DNA of 16,828 bases, from assembly GCA_958349075.1 (NCBI GenBank), contig CATWBR010000033.1:1-16828 (forward strand), in the 5' to 3' direction. The notes below the pieces were generated by a model that was given only the letters and a program-made list of their open reading frames with translations, was not told where the DNA came from and ran no database searches. This DNA comes from an uncultured Clostridium sp. GTDB taxonomy: Bacteria > Bacillota > Clostridia > Lachnospirales > Lachnospiraceae. This document shows, piece by piece, positions 7,019 through 13,600 of this stretch. Numbering within the stretch: the first letter of the stretch is position 1; each line of letters starts with the position of its first letter. Position numbers and translations under genes: made by a program.

Positions 7019-7672
7019 TCAGTATGCCAGCGGCTCCTCCGCTATCCGGCATACCGTCTTAGCAAACGCATCGCAAGCCGCAAGGCAGGCCGCCTGGCTT
7101 CCGCAGAGCAGTCCTCCCGCAAAGTTAGTCTCAGTCGGCGGGCCGTAATACGTTTTTAGCTCCACGTCGGCCGCTTTAAGTGCCGCGTCCAGCCCCACCG
7201 TGGCCTCCAGGGGCGGGGCAATCAGGTAGGCCATGGCCGTTCCCTCCTCCACCCCGGCCTGGGCGGACAAATAAGAACCGGTCCGCGAAATGCAGTGGGC
7301 AAAGTAGACGATGGAGCCGTCCTCATTAGCCGTATAAAAGTGTGCCTCATTTTCAATATAAGCAATCGCCGCCTCCAGGCCGCTCCTGACCTCTTCGGGA
7401 TTCGGGCCTGATAAAATACCGATAAACTCCCCGGCAAGAGCCGTGTTTGCATTGGCAGAACCTGCATACATGCTCTTTGCGTATGCAACCGATACATCGG
7501 CCTTTTTTGTAGCCTCGTCAAGCGCCGCATAAGATACGTCATCACAGTCCGTTGTGAAAATGCCGAGGCTGCGATCCTCCGGACGAATGTCCAGGTTCGC
7601 ACGCAGCATAGGGTCCGCATTTGGAAGAATGCGGACGCCGAGCACCTGCGTGCCGATTTGTTTGGAAACCAT
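7019..7672 (-). CDS. eutL: EutL trimeric shell protein (BMC-T)
   Basis: This 217-residue tandem-BMC shell protein is of the EutL type, whose trimers have a large, possibly gated central pore. The EutL signature is recognisable: LGVRILPNADPMLRANLDI at the N-terminus, GIFTTDCDDVSYAALDEATK, YAGSANANTALAGEFIGI, and in the second half HCISRTGSYLSAQAGVEEG followed by YYGPPTETNFAGGLLCGSQ. The length matches E. coli EutL. The start at 7672 is supported by GGGAGG 6-7 nt upstream. It sits between eutC and eutE, the usual order in Firmicute eut operons. Confidence 0.95.
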   Translation of the reverse strand: MVSKQIGTQVLGVRILPNADPMLRANLDIRPEDRSLGIFTTDCDDVSYAALDEATKKADVSVAYAKSMYAGSANANTALAGEFIGILSGPNPEEVRSGLEAAIAYIENEAHFYTANEDGSIVYFAHCISRTGSYLSAQAGVEEGTAMAYLIAPPLEATVGLDAALKAADVELKTYYGPPTETNFAGGLLCGSQAACLAACDAFAKTVCRIAEEPLAY

Positions 7673-7728
7673 GTTTCACCTCCCGCCTCCGAAAAACCGG
7701 TACTCTGTCTCATTGAGCACTTCTGATT

Positions 7729-8694
7729 CTACTTTTTCAAATCTACTCCGCTGGCCTGTTTTTCAAGAATCAGAGCCAGCAAATCCACGATATAGGCTCC
7801 GGCCTCCACCGCGGGAACGCCGTCTTTATGGATATTTGAAACAACGGTTCTCCTTGCCTCCGGCATTCCCACCTCGGCGTGATAGGCGATATAGGCGCTC
7901 ATGCTCTCCGCAGTTGCCAGCCCGGGCCGTTCACCTATAAAGGAGCAGACCACCCTCGCTCCAACCAGTTCCGAGATCCGATCCTGTGCTCCAACCCGAC
8001 CGTATTTCACAAAGATTGGCGTTCCTGCGGTCAGTCCTTTTTCCTTCAGCCCTTCCATCACAACGGGCAGGATCCGCGCCGCGTTGGCTTCGACGGCAGA
8101 GGAGGAAAGTCCGTCGCTGATGATAATCTGGACATCGGGATGGGGGATGCACTTTTCTTTTATAAACGCCTTTGTTTCCTCACTAAAGTCCCTCCCAAGG
8201 TCAGGCCTTGTAAGAAAATTGTTTTTGTCGGTGCAGCATGTGGTTACGGCCAGCAGCCCAAGCTTTTCAATCAGTTCCCCGCTGACGTCCATGAGCACCG
8301 CATCCCTCGCCGCGGCATGATCCGCGCGCAGTGTCAGGAGCGTCTTTGTCTTCAGCCTCGGACCCGAGCGGCCGACTCCGATGCGGGCCGTCGTTTTGCC
8401 GCTCATCCGCCGCAGGGCGTCGGGATCCTGCGGGTTTTCCAGAAGCGGCGCCTTCCTGTCCGGTTCCGGGGAAGAGCCGGAAATCATGGCGTCTTCCGGA
8501 TTTATTTCCTCCGATGTTTCGGACGGCATGCTGCCCGCCACTTCCTCTAATTCTCTTTTTGCTTTCTGCCTGGCCGCTTCCCGGGCAGCGGCCTCCGATT
8601 TGGCCCGCAGGCTTCCGCTTTCATATCGTCCTTCTTCCTGCAGTCCAGAAAGGATTTCTTCTGCAATCCGGTCTATTTCTGTCTGCTTCAGCAT
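7729..8694 (-). CDS. eutC: Ethanolamine ammonia-lyase small subunit (EutC)
   Basis: This is the 321-residue light subunit of the adenosylcobalamin-dependent ethanolamine ammonia-lyase, which with EutB splits ethanolamine to acetaldehyde and ammonia. The conserved core starts around residue 95 (TTARIGVGRSGPRLKT, then LTLRADHAAARDAVLMDVSG) and continues through ISDGLSSSAVEAN, CSFIGERPGLATAESMSAY and the C-terminal GVPAVEAGAYIVDLL. The first 90 or so residues are charged and poorly conserved. They open with an amphipathic helix (TEIDRIAEEILSGLQEE) that may direct encapsulation, as the EutC N-terminus does in Salmonella. The start lies 4 nt after the eutB stop, with GAGGG in the eutB end as ribosome binding site, so coupled translation of the two subunits is likely. 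Confidence 0.96.
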   Translation of the reverse strand: MLKQTEIDRIAEEILSGLQEEGRYESGSLRAKSEAAAREAARQKAKRELEEVAGSMPSETSEEINPEDAMISGSSPEPDRKAPLLENPQDPDALRRMSGKTTARIGVGRSGPRLKTKTLLTLRADHAAARDAVLMDVSGELIEKLGLLAVTTCCTDKNNFLTRPDLGRDFSEETKAFIKEKCIPHPDVQIIISDGLSSSAVEANAARILPVVMEGLKEKGLTAGTPIFVKYGRVGAQDRISELVGARVVCSFIGERPGLATAESMSAYIAYHAEVGMPEARRTVVSNIHKDGVPAVEAGAYIVDLLALILEKQASGVDLKK

Positions 8695-8698
8695 GCGA

Positions 8699-10072
8699 TC
8701 ACCGCCCTCTCTTCGTAAATATCGTCGGATCCCCGGCCAATTTTGTCAGCCGGCCGTTTTCCATAATTCCCATCCGCTCCAGCCACCGCTCAAATGCGGG
8801 AATGGGACGCAGCCCCAGTATCTCCCTGATTGTTCCGATATCATGATACGCATTCGTCTGGTAATTGAGCATGATATCGTCACTGGTCGGCACTCCCAGA
8901 ATATAGTTGATGCCGGCCGCCCCCAGGAGGAGGGACAGATTTTCAATATCATTCTGATCCGCCATCATATGGTTTGTATAACAGCAGTCGCAGCCCATGG
9001 GCAGGCCGGAAAGTTTTCCCATAAAATGATCTTCCAGCCCGGCTCTGATTACCTGTTTGGAATCATAAAGATATTCCGGCCCGATGAACCCCACAACCGT
9101 ATTCACCATAAAGGGATGGTACTTTCTTGCAAATGCATAACACCTGGCTTCCATCGTCACCTGATCGGCTTCCCAATGCGCATTCGAGGACAGCTCGCTT
9201 CCCTGACCGGTTTCAAAATACATTACATTGGGACCGGCCGCCGTTCCGTGGGTGCGCAGAAGGTCCAGCGCCTCCTCCACTGTTTCCGATGAGAATCCAA
9301 AGGCCCGGTTGCCCTTTTCACTTCCTGCAATCGACTGGAAAATCATGTCGCAGGGCGCTCCCTGGCGGAGAGCCTCTATCTGGGTAGTGATATGCCCCAG
9401 CACACAGATTTGGGTGGGAATCTCAAGAGTGTTTCTCACCTCGTCAAACCGCTTCAGAACCTCCGCCAAACTGGAAACCGTATCATTAACGGGGTTCAGT
9501 CCTATCAGGACATCTCCGCAGCCGTATGAAAGTCCCTCGAACAGGGAGGCGGTGATTCCTTCCACATTATCGGTTGTATGGTTCGGCTGAAGCCGCGTTC
9601 CCATGATTCCCCGTTCGCCCACCGTTGTGTTGCAGCAGGCCGTAATACGGATTTTACTGGCTCCGTATATCAAATCCATATTTGTCATGAGTTTACAGAC
9701 GGCTGCAATCATCTCGGCCGTAAGACCCCTGGAAATCCGGCGGATTGCGCTTTCATCGGCCTCATAGGACAGCAGCCACTCCCTCAAATCACTGACCGTC
9801 CAGTTTTTGATTCCCTGATAGATCGTCTGGTTGAGGCCGTCGATGTTGATTCTCGTAACCTCATCTTCCTCATAGGGCGCCGCCGGATTCTCATACAGCT
9901 CCTGCAGCGTCATGCCCGCGAGCACTTCCTTCGCGGCGATCCGTTCTATATCCGACTGCGCCGCAACGCCCGCCAGGATATCGCCGGACTTATGCTCTCC
10001 GGCCTTTGCCAGGACTTCTTTCACCGAACCGAAGGTGAAGGTCTGCCCCGATAGTATTGTTTTGTATTGCAT
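8699..10072 (-). CDS. eutB: Ethanolamine ammonia-lyase large subunit (EutB)
   Basis: This 457-residue TIM-barrel large subunit binds ethanolamine and cobalamin together with EutC. Recognisable segments include YGASKIRITACCNTTVGERG, SRLQPNHTTDNVEGI-like GTRLQPNHTTDNVEGITAS, SYGCGDVLIGLNPVNDT, NVMYFETGQGSELSSNAH, and GCDCCYTNHMMADQNDIENL, all typical of EutB; the length is normal. I chose the ATG at 10072, which has GGAGG at 5 nt. The upstream TTG at 10084 that would add four residues overlaps that ribosome binding site. It follows eutA by about 37 nt and overlaps nothing. The gene is intact and has all the expected conserved blocks. Confidence 0.97.
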   Translation of the reverse strand: MQYKTILSGQTFTFGSVKEVLAKAGEHKSGDILAGVAAQSDIERIAAKEVLAGMTLQELYENPAAPYEEDEVTRINIDGLNQTIYQGIKNWTVSDLREWLLSYEADESAIRRISRGLTAEMIAAVCKLMTNMDLIYGASKIRITACCNTTVGERGIMGTRLQPNHTTDNVEGITASLFEGLSYGCGDVLIGLNPVNDTVSSLAEVLKRFDEVRNTLEIPTQICVLGHITTQIEALRQGAPCDMIFQSIAGSEKGNRAFGFSSETVEEALDLLRTHGTAAGPNVMYFETGQGSELSSNAHWEADQVTMEARCYAFARKYHPFMVNTVVGFIGPEYLYDSKQVIRAGLEDHFMGKLSGLPMGCDCCYTNHMMADQNDIENLSLLLGAAGINYILGVPTSDDIMLNYQTNAYHDIGTIREILGLRPIPAFERWLERMGIMENGRLTKLAGDPTIFTKRGR

Positions 10073-10109
10073 ATGTACCTCCAAGGTTGTAGTTGCTGTT
10101 CACGCTCCG

Positions 10110-11549
10110 TCATCCAAAAATCAGGGTTTTTACAACCACCGGGATTACAAGGCCATTCATAATGGGACGGCCGAAATCCACGAAATTGTTCTGCTCGGCC
10201 TTCACGGTATCCACCGCCACCACAGGCCGTTTCCCTCCCATCCTCTGCCGTATTATCTGCCCCAGCGCTTTGGCAATATCCGCCTGCACGATTAGAATCA
10301 GCGGAGCATCGCCGGGAAGCGCCCGATCAAGCGCATCCGCCGTCACCGCGACTAATTCCTTCAGCTCCTGATAATCGGGATCGTTTCGGCCCTCCAGCGC
10401 CAGCACCATGCGCGACGCGTCGTTCTGCTCCAGAAACCATTTTGCTTTCAGATACAGCGCCTCGCCCTTTCCCTTCCAGCACTGTTTTTCTTCTTCCCGG
10501 GAAAGCTTCAGCACCGGCACGTTTTTCATCGGAAACAGTCCGTCCGTATAGGCGATTGTGCTCCCGGAAATCGTGGTCGTATAACTCCCCGCTCCGATCA
10601 CAGTAGCGCGTATCGTCTCGGCTGCGTCAATGACCCGGAATGTCTGGAACAGACGTCCCCGGCGGATTGCATCTCCCAGCAGTACGCCGATATCCCCATA
10701 GGCAAACGTTTCCCTGCCCGGCCGGTAAATACAGTCCGCAACGCCTCCCGAAAAGCAGACATAACGGATGGCCCGGTCGGACGGTAGTTTAAACGGGGCG
10801 GATCCCTGCGTCCTGACTTCCTCCAGAAGAGGCGTGGCCTCCGAGGCTCCCAGCATCTGTTCCAGCACCTCGCCCATACCGTCACACAGCTTTTCCAGGA
10901 CTTCCCTGGAAGCCGGTTCCCCTTCCCGCAGGCTCAGATGACATGCCTGCGCAATCCGCCCTGCGCTGGGACTCACATAAGCAATCCTTCCCTGTGTATC
11001 CACGGTTACCTGACGCCCTCCGATATCGAGGCATCCCCTTGCACGTACCTCTCCGCCGTCAAAAAGAACCACATTCGTCGTTCCCCCTCCGATATCCAGG
11101 TTGACCACCACGGCCCCGTTTTCCTCTGAAAACCGTTCCGCTCCGCTTCCCTGGCCCGCAATCACGGATTCCAAATCGGGTCCGGCGGTCGACACCACGA
11201 AATCACCGGCAAAACCGCTCAGCCGTTCCAGCACCAGCCGTGCATTCTCCTTACGCGCCGATTCCCCTGTAATGATGACGGCACCCGTCTCCACCTGTTC
11301 CGGCTTAACCCCGGCCGCCGCATATTCCTTTTCAATAATTGTACGAAGGGCATCCCCATCAATCAGAGATTCGTCAATCAGGGGTGTTCTGTAAACGGGA
11401 CTCTGGTAAACAACCTCCTTATCAATAATCGAGACAGCGGGCACCGAAAAATATCCGGCTGTATTTTCGACGGTCAGGCGGCTGAAAATCACCTGTGAGG
11501 TCGAGGTCCCTATATCAATTCCCGCGCTAAGCATCCGGGTATTCTCCAT
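10110..11549 (-). CDS. eutA: Ethanolamine ammonia-lyase reactivating factor (EutA)
   Basis: This 479-residue actin-like ATPase family protein exchanges damaged cobalamin from inactivated EutBC for fresh adenosylcobalamin. The N-terminal phosphate loop GIDIGTSTSQVIFSRL, the second nucleotide-binding stretch VVVNLDIGGGTTNVVLFDGG and the glycine-rich segment VICF-like YVCFSGGVAD are visible, as is the typical C-terminal end NGLVIPVVVKTLIFG. I place the start at 11549 (MENTRMLSAGIDIG), with AAGGAG 8 nt upstream. A longer frame from a TTG at 11651 would add 34 unrelated residues encoded by leader RNA. It is the first gene of the microcompartment operon and is preceded by a promoter and a terminator-like leader. 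Confidence 0.95.
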   Translation of the reverse strand: MENTRMLSAGIDIGTSTSQVIFSRLTVENTAGYFSVPAVSIIDKEVVYQSPVYRTPLIDESLIDGDALRTIIEKEYAAAGVKPEQVETGAVIITGESARKENARLVLERLSGFAGDFVVSTAGPDLESVIAGQGSGAERFSEENGAVVVNLDIGGGTTNVVLFDGGEVRARGCLDIGGRQVTVDTQGRIAYVSPSAGRIAQACHLSLREGEPASREVLEKLCDGMGEVLEQMLGASEATPLLEEVRTQGSAPFKLPSDRAIRYVCFSGGVADCIYRPGRETFAYGDIGVLLGDAIRRGRLFQTFRVIDAAETIRATVIGAGSYTTTISGSTIAYTDGLFPMKNVPVLKLSREEEKQCWKGKGEALYLKAKWFLEQNDASRMVLALEGRNDPDYQELKELVAVTADALDRALPGDAPLILIVQADIAKALGQIIRQRMGGKRPVVAVDTVKAEQNNFVDFGRPIMNGLVIPVVVKTLIFG

Positions 11550-11659
11550 TGCCCACTCTCCTTCCCGAAAGCGTGTTTCACTGTTTACAAACACATCCAA
11601 ATGACCGCCGCAGTGCGATCCACGCGGAGCGTTATTTGTTTCACAGGCCAAACTTTCCT

Positions 11660-11716
11660 ATAAAACAAATAAGACCCAGAGTGCGGAAATACTGATTCCT
11701 CACTCTGAGCCTTATT
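11660..11716 (-). terminator. Terminator-like stem-loop in the eutA leader
   Basis: On the minus-strand RNA the arm AATAAGGCUCAGAGUG (from 11716 down to 11701) pairs with CACUCUGGGUCUUAUU (11683 down to 11668). This is a 16-bp stem with only two G-U wobbles; the 17-nt loop contains a further GGAA/UUCC pairing. A broken U-rich tail (UUAUUUGUUUUAU) follows. It lies about 120 nt before the eutA start and 60 nt after the predicted transcription start. Its place between promoter and first gene suggests conditional termination, but the U-run is imperfect. Confidence 0.65.
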
Positions 11717-11723
11717 GCTGTCA

Positions 11724-11745
11724 CACCATACCCTGTTGTATGGTG
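11724..11745 (-). promoter_or_regulatory. Hexaloop hairpin in eutA leader, candidate antiterminator site
   Basis: The RNA from this stretch forms a perfect 8-bp stem, CACCAUAC and GUAUGGUG, closed by the six-base loop AACAGG. A smaller hairpin, AGC-AAUAAG-GCU (11719 down to 11708), also with six loop bases, overlaps the 5' arm of the terminator. Two hexaloop hairpins with the second overlapping a terminator is the architecture bound by ANTAR antiterminators such as EutV. The known loop rule is A at position 1 and G at position 4. Here position 1 is A but position 4 is not G, so assignment to EutV is unproven. Confidence 0.45.
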
Positions 11746-11783
11746 AAAATATTTAATTGGAATTACTGGAAATATATGTGCTT

Positions 11784-11813
11784 ATTATATCGCCGGCGTA
11801 CACCGGATGTCAA
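11784..11813 (-). promoter_or_regulatory. Sigma-70 promoter of the eut operon with palindromic spacer
   Basis: On the minus strand a perfect -35 box TTGACA (11813-11808) is followed by an 18-bp spacer and a perfect -10 box TATAAT (11789-11784). Transcription would begin near 11777, giving a leader of about 230 nt before eutA. The spacer contains the imperfect palindrome CCGGCGTACACCGG (11793-11806, 12 of 14 symmetric), well placed for a repressor or other regulator. Confidence 0.8.
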
Positions 11814-11842
11814 GATATATTTTGCTGGAAGCAGGCAGCATT

Positions 11843-11881
11843 GTTACTGTTCGTAACAGTTCAGACAGCATGAACCGTTAC
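11843..11881. repeat. GTTACTGTTC-type repeat, copy D (fragment)
   Basis: This short cluster of arms reads GTTACTGTTC followed by GTAACAGTTCA, a 7-base spacer and TGAACCGTTAC; the last two arms are inverted copies (10 of 11 match). The first and second arms also pair (TGTTAC/GTAACA). It lies between the amidase gene and the eut promoter. The arms match the ends of copies A and B, so I read it as a reduced member of the same family. Confidence 0.5.
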
Positions 11882-11905
11882 GGCGTCCGGCATTCCCATT
11901 CCTCA

Positions 11906-12718
11906 TCAGATCGTGTAAAGTTCCGGCCTCCGATCCTTATAAGCCGGTAATTTCGCCCGCACCTGCTCAATACGCTCCGTGTCAATCTCGGCACAGATTA
12001 ATGCCTCAACCTCCCCTGCTCCTGCAGTCACAACACCCATTGGATCAACCACAACACTCTCTCCCATACCGTTTACGCCGACCTGATCGCAGGCCACCAT
12101 ATAAACGGTATTCTCGATCGCCCTCGCGCAAATCAGCGTTCGAAACTGCGGGCTCTTCAGCGGGCCGGGTACCCATGCAGTCGGCATGATGATGATGTCG
12201 GCGCCTTTGGAACGCTGATACCGTGCCACCTCCGGGAAGCGGACCTCGTAGCATACAAAGAGGCCTATTTTTCCGAACGGCGTATCAATCGGCTCAAAAA
12301 ATTTATCGCCCGGCTTATTGTCGTCGGATTCTTTATAGCCGAACGCATCATAAAGATGTGTTTTCCGATAGGTGGATACAATCTCTCCATTGGCGTCAAT
12401 CACTACGGTACAGTTATAGTTGCGGTCGTCCTCCGGCTCTTCCACCTTCTCATTCATGCCGAAGATAATCCAGATTCCATTGTCTTTGGCAAGTTTTCTC
12501 ATCTCCGTCACAAACGGCCCGTCCAGGGTTTGTGCGGTTCCAAGGCAGATGGCGCGATCCGTCCCCGTCGGAAAATGGCTCATAAAACATTCGGGGAAAA
12601 TCATCATGTCCGGCTTATAAAGCCCCATCGCTTCGTCAACCGCTCTCTTCGCATTTGCCAGATTCTCTTCCGGCAGCCCCTTCTGCTCAAGCTGTGCTAA
12701 AACAAATTTACTCTTCAT
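11906..12718 (-). CDS. Nitrilase-superfamily carbon-nitrogen hydrolase (amidase-like)
   Basis: This is a 270-residue cytoplasmic hydrolase of the nitrilase superfamily, closest in layout to Nit2/omega-amidase-type amidases. The Glu-Lys-Cys triad is visible: E43 in MMIFPECFMSHFP, K119 in YRKTHLYDAF and C156 in LFVCYEVRFPEVAR. Further conserved elements are PTAWVPGP and CARAIENTVYMVACDQVG. Such enzymes hydrolyse amides or carbamoyl groups, releasing ammonia or an amine plus an acid; the substrate is not predictable from motifs. The start at 12718 has AGGTAGGA upstream. It lies 60 nt after the RraA-like gene and is the last gene before the eut promoter. No clear U-tailed terminator separates it from that promoter, so read-through is possible. 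Confidence 0.9.
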   Translation of the reverse strand: MKSKFVLAQLEQKGLPEENLANAKRAVDEAMGLYKPDMMIFPECFMSHFPTGTDRAICLGTAQTLDGPFVTEMRKLAKDNGIWIIFGMNEKVEEPEDDRNYNCTVVIDANGEIVSTYRKTHLYDAFGYKESDDNKPGDKFFEPIDTPFGKIGLFVCYEVRFPEVARYQRSKGADIIIMPTAWVPGPLKSPQFRTLICARAIENTVYMVACDQVGVNGMGESVVVDPMGVVTAGAGEVEALICAEIDTERIEQVRAKLPAYKDRRPELYTI

Positions 12719-12778
12719 GGATTCCTACCTCTCAAATTCGTCATTTACGGTCATACATACCAGTGTATCCGTCTATCA

Positions 12779-13441
12779 TCACTCCACTTTGCTCAGTTCT
12801 CCGATAGCTCCCTTAACTCCCTCTTTGACAAGGCGCTCCAGGTTTACGAATTTGTCTACATATCCGCCCTCTGCAAAGTTCTCCCTCCATCTCACTTCAT
12901 TGGCATCCATAGCCTTTGCCGCTTGTACCAGTTCCTCAAACTGGGCTGCCGGGGCGCAGATGACGCCGTCCACGTCGCCGTAAACAATATCGCCCGGGCG
13001 CACCACGCAGCCGCCGCAGTTGACCGGCACTCCGTATTCACCGTCAAGTCCCTTGAATGTGTTTGTCACGCAGGCACGTCCCGTGGAAAATACAGGGAAT
13101 CCCATGGCGCGTATTGCCCTGGTATCGGTATTGGGGCCATCCACAACGATTCCCGCCATTCCCAGGGTTTTGGCGGATAATGCCACCATCTCACCGAGGC
13201 AGGCAATTCTCTTGTCACCCATTCTGTCTATGACAATCATGGAACCCTTGGGCGCCAGTTTCATCGCGTAGTAAAGCATTGCGTTGTCCGTTCCCGGGAG
13301 CCGGATGGTGAATGCCGGCCCGATGGCCTTGATTTCATCGCTGATCGGGTAAATGCCGGTCATGTACCCTCCCTGGACATGGTGTCCGATCTGGGCCGGA
13401 TCCGTGGTAAGTGCAATCTCAAATAATTCGTTCTGTGTCAT
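12779..13441 (-). CDS. RraA/HMG-aldolase-family protein
   Basis: This 220-residue protein of the RraA-like fold is related to 4-hydroxy-4-methyl-2-oxoglutarate/4-carboxy-4-hydroxy-2-oxoadipate aldolases and oxaloacetate decarboxylases. Visible landmarks are DRMGDKRIACLGEM (72-85), GMAGIVVDGPNTDTRAI (94-110), GFPVFSTG (114-121) and PGDIVYGDVDGVICAP. In metal-dependent aldolases of this family the segment reads VVDG-x-x-R-D, where Arg binds substrate and Asp coordinates the metal. Here Thr105 stands at the Arg position and Asp106 is kept, so the activity may differ. GAAAGGA lies about 10 nt before the start. It sits between the TRAP transporter and an amidase, suggesting a role in breaking down the imported compound. 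Confidence 0.85.
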   Translation of the reverse strand: MTQNELFEIALTTDPAQIGHHVQGGYMTGIYPISDEIKAIGPAFTIRLPGTDNAMLYYAMKLAPKGSMIVIDRMGDKRIACLGEMVALSAKTLGMAGIVVDGPNTDTRAIRAMGFPVFSTGRACVTNTFKGLDGEYGVPVNCGGCVVRPGDIVYGDVDGVICAPAAQFEELVQAAKAMDANEVRWRENFAEGGYVDKFVNLERLVKEGVKGAIGELSKVE

Positions 13442-13600
13442 GATGTTTCTATCCTTTCTTTTTCCTGTATTTTGTTTATTGTATTTTATATTTCAAATTT
13501 GGGTTTTCTGCCCGGACAGAGTTACGACGGTTACGCTTCACTGCCAGAGCGTGAAGTATTTCCGTATACATTCTGCACGGGAAATTTGTTTAAATCTTCA
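13442..13600 (-). other. Intergenic spacer between dctM and the RraA-like gene
   Basis: This 159-bp spacer has a hairpin with arms CTTCAC and GTGAAG (13536-13556, loop of 9) and an imperfect palindrome CTGCCCGGACAG (13508-13519). The last 60 bases before the RraA-like start are very AT-rich on the minus strand. No convincing -35/-10 pair or U-tailed terminator is visible. It may be a processing or partial termination site between the transporter and catabolic genes. Confidence 0.35.

Noticed and set aside
7879..8550. Plus-strand open frame of 223 codons inside eutC
   Set aside because: It is antisense to eutC, with composition rich in Arg, Pro and Gly typical of a shadow frame.
8381..9292. 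Long plus-strand open frame of 303 codons across the eutB-eutC junction
   Set aside because: It is antisense to two strongly conserved genes, has no recognisable protein family and no supported ribosome binding site; it reflects the high GC content of the coding strand.
11550..11651. N-terminal extension of EutA from a TTG at 11651
   Set aside because: The extension is unlike the family, starts immediately after the leader terminator stem without a good ribosome binding site, and the internal ATG at 11549 has AAGGAG at 8 nt.
11549..11777. Cobalamin riboswitch in the eutA leader
   Set aside because: Considered because eut genes need B12, but I see no B12-box-like sequence or the expected multi-helix layout; the leader is explained by two hairpins and a terminator-like stem.
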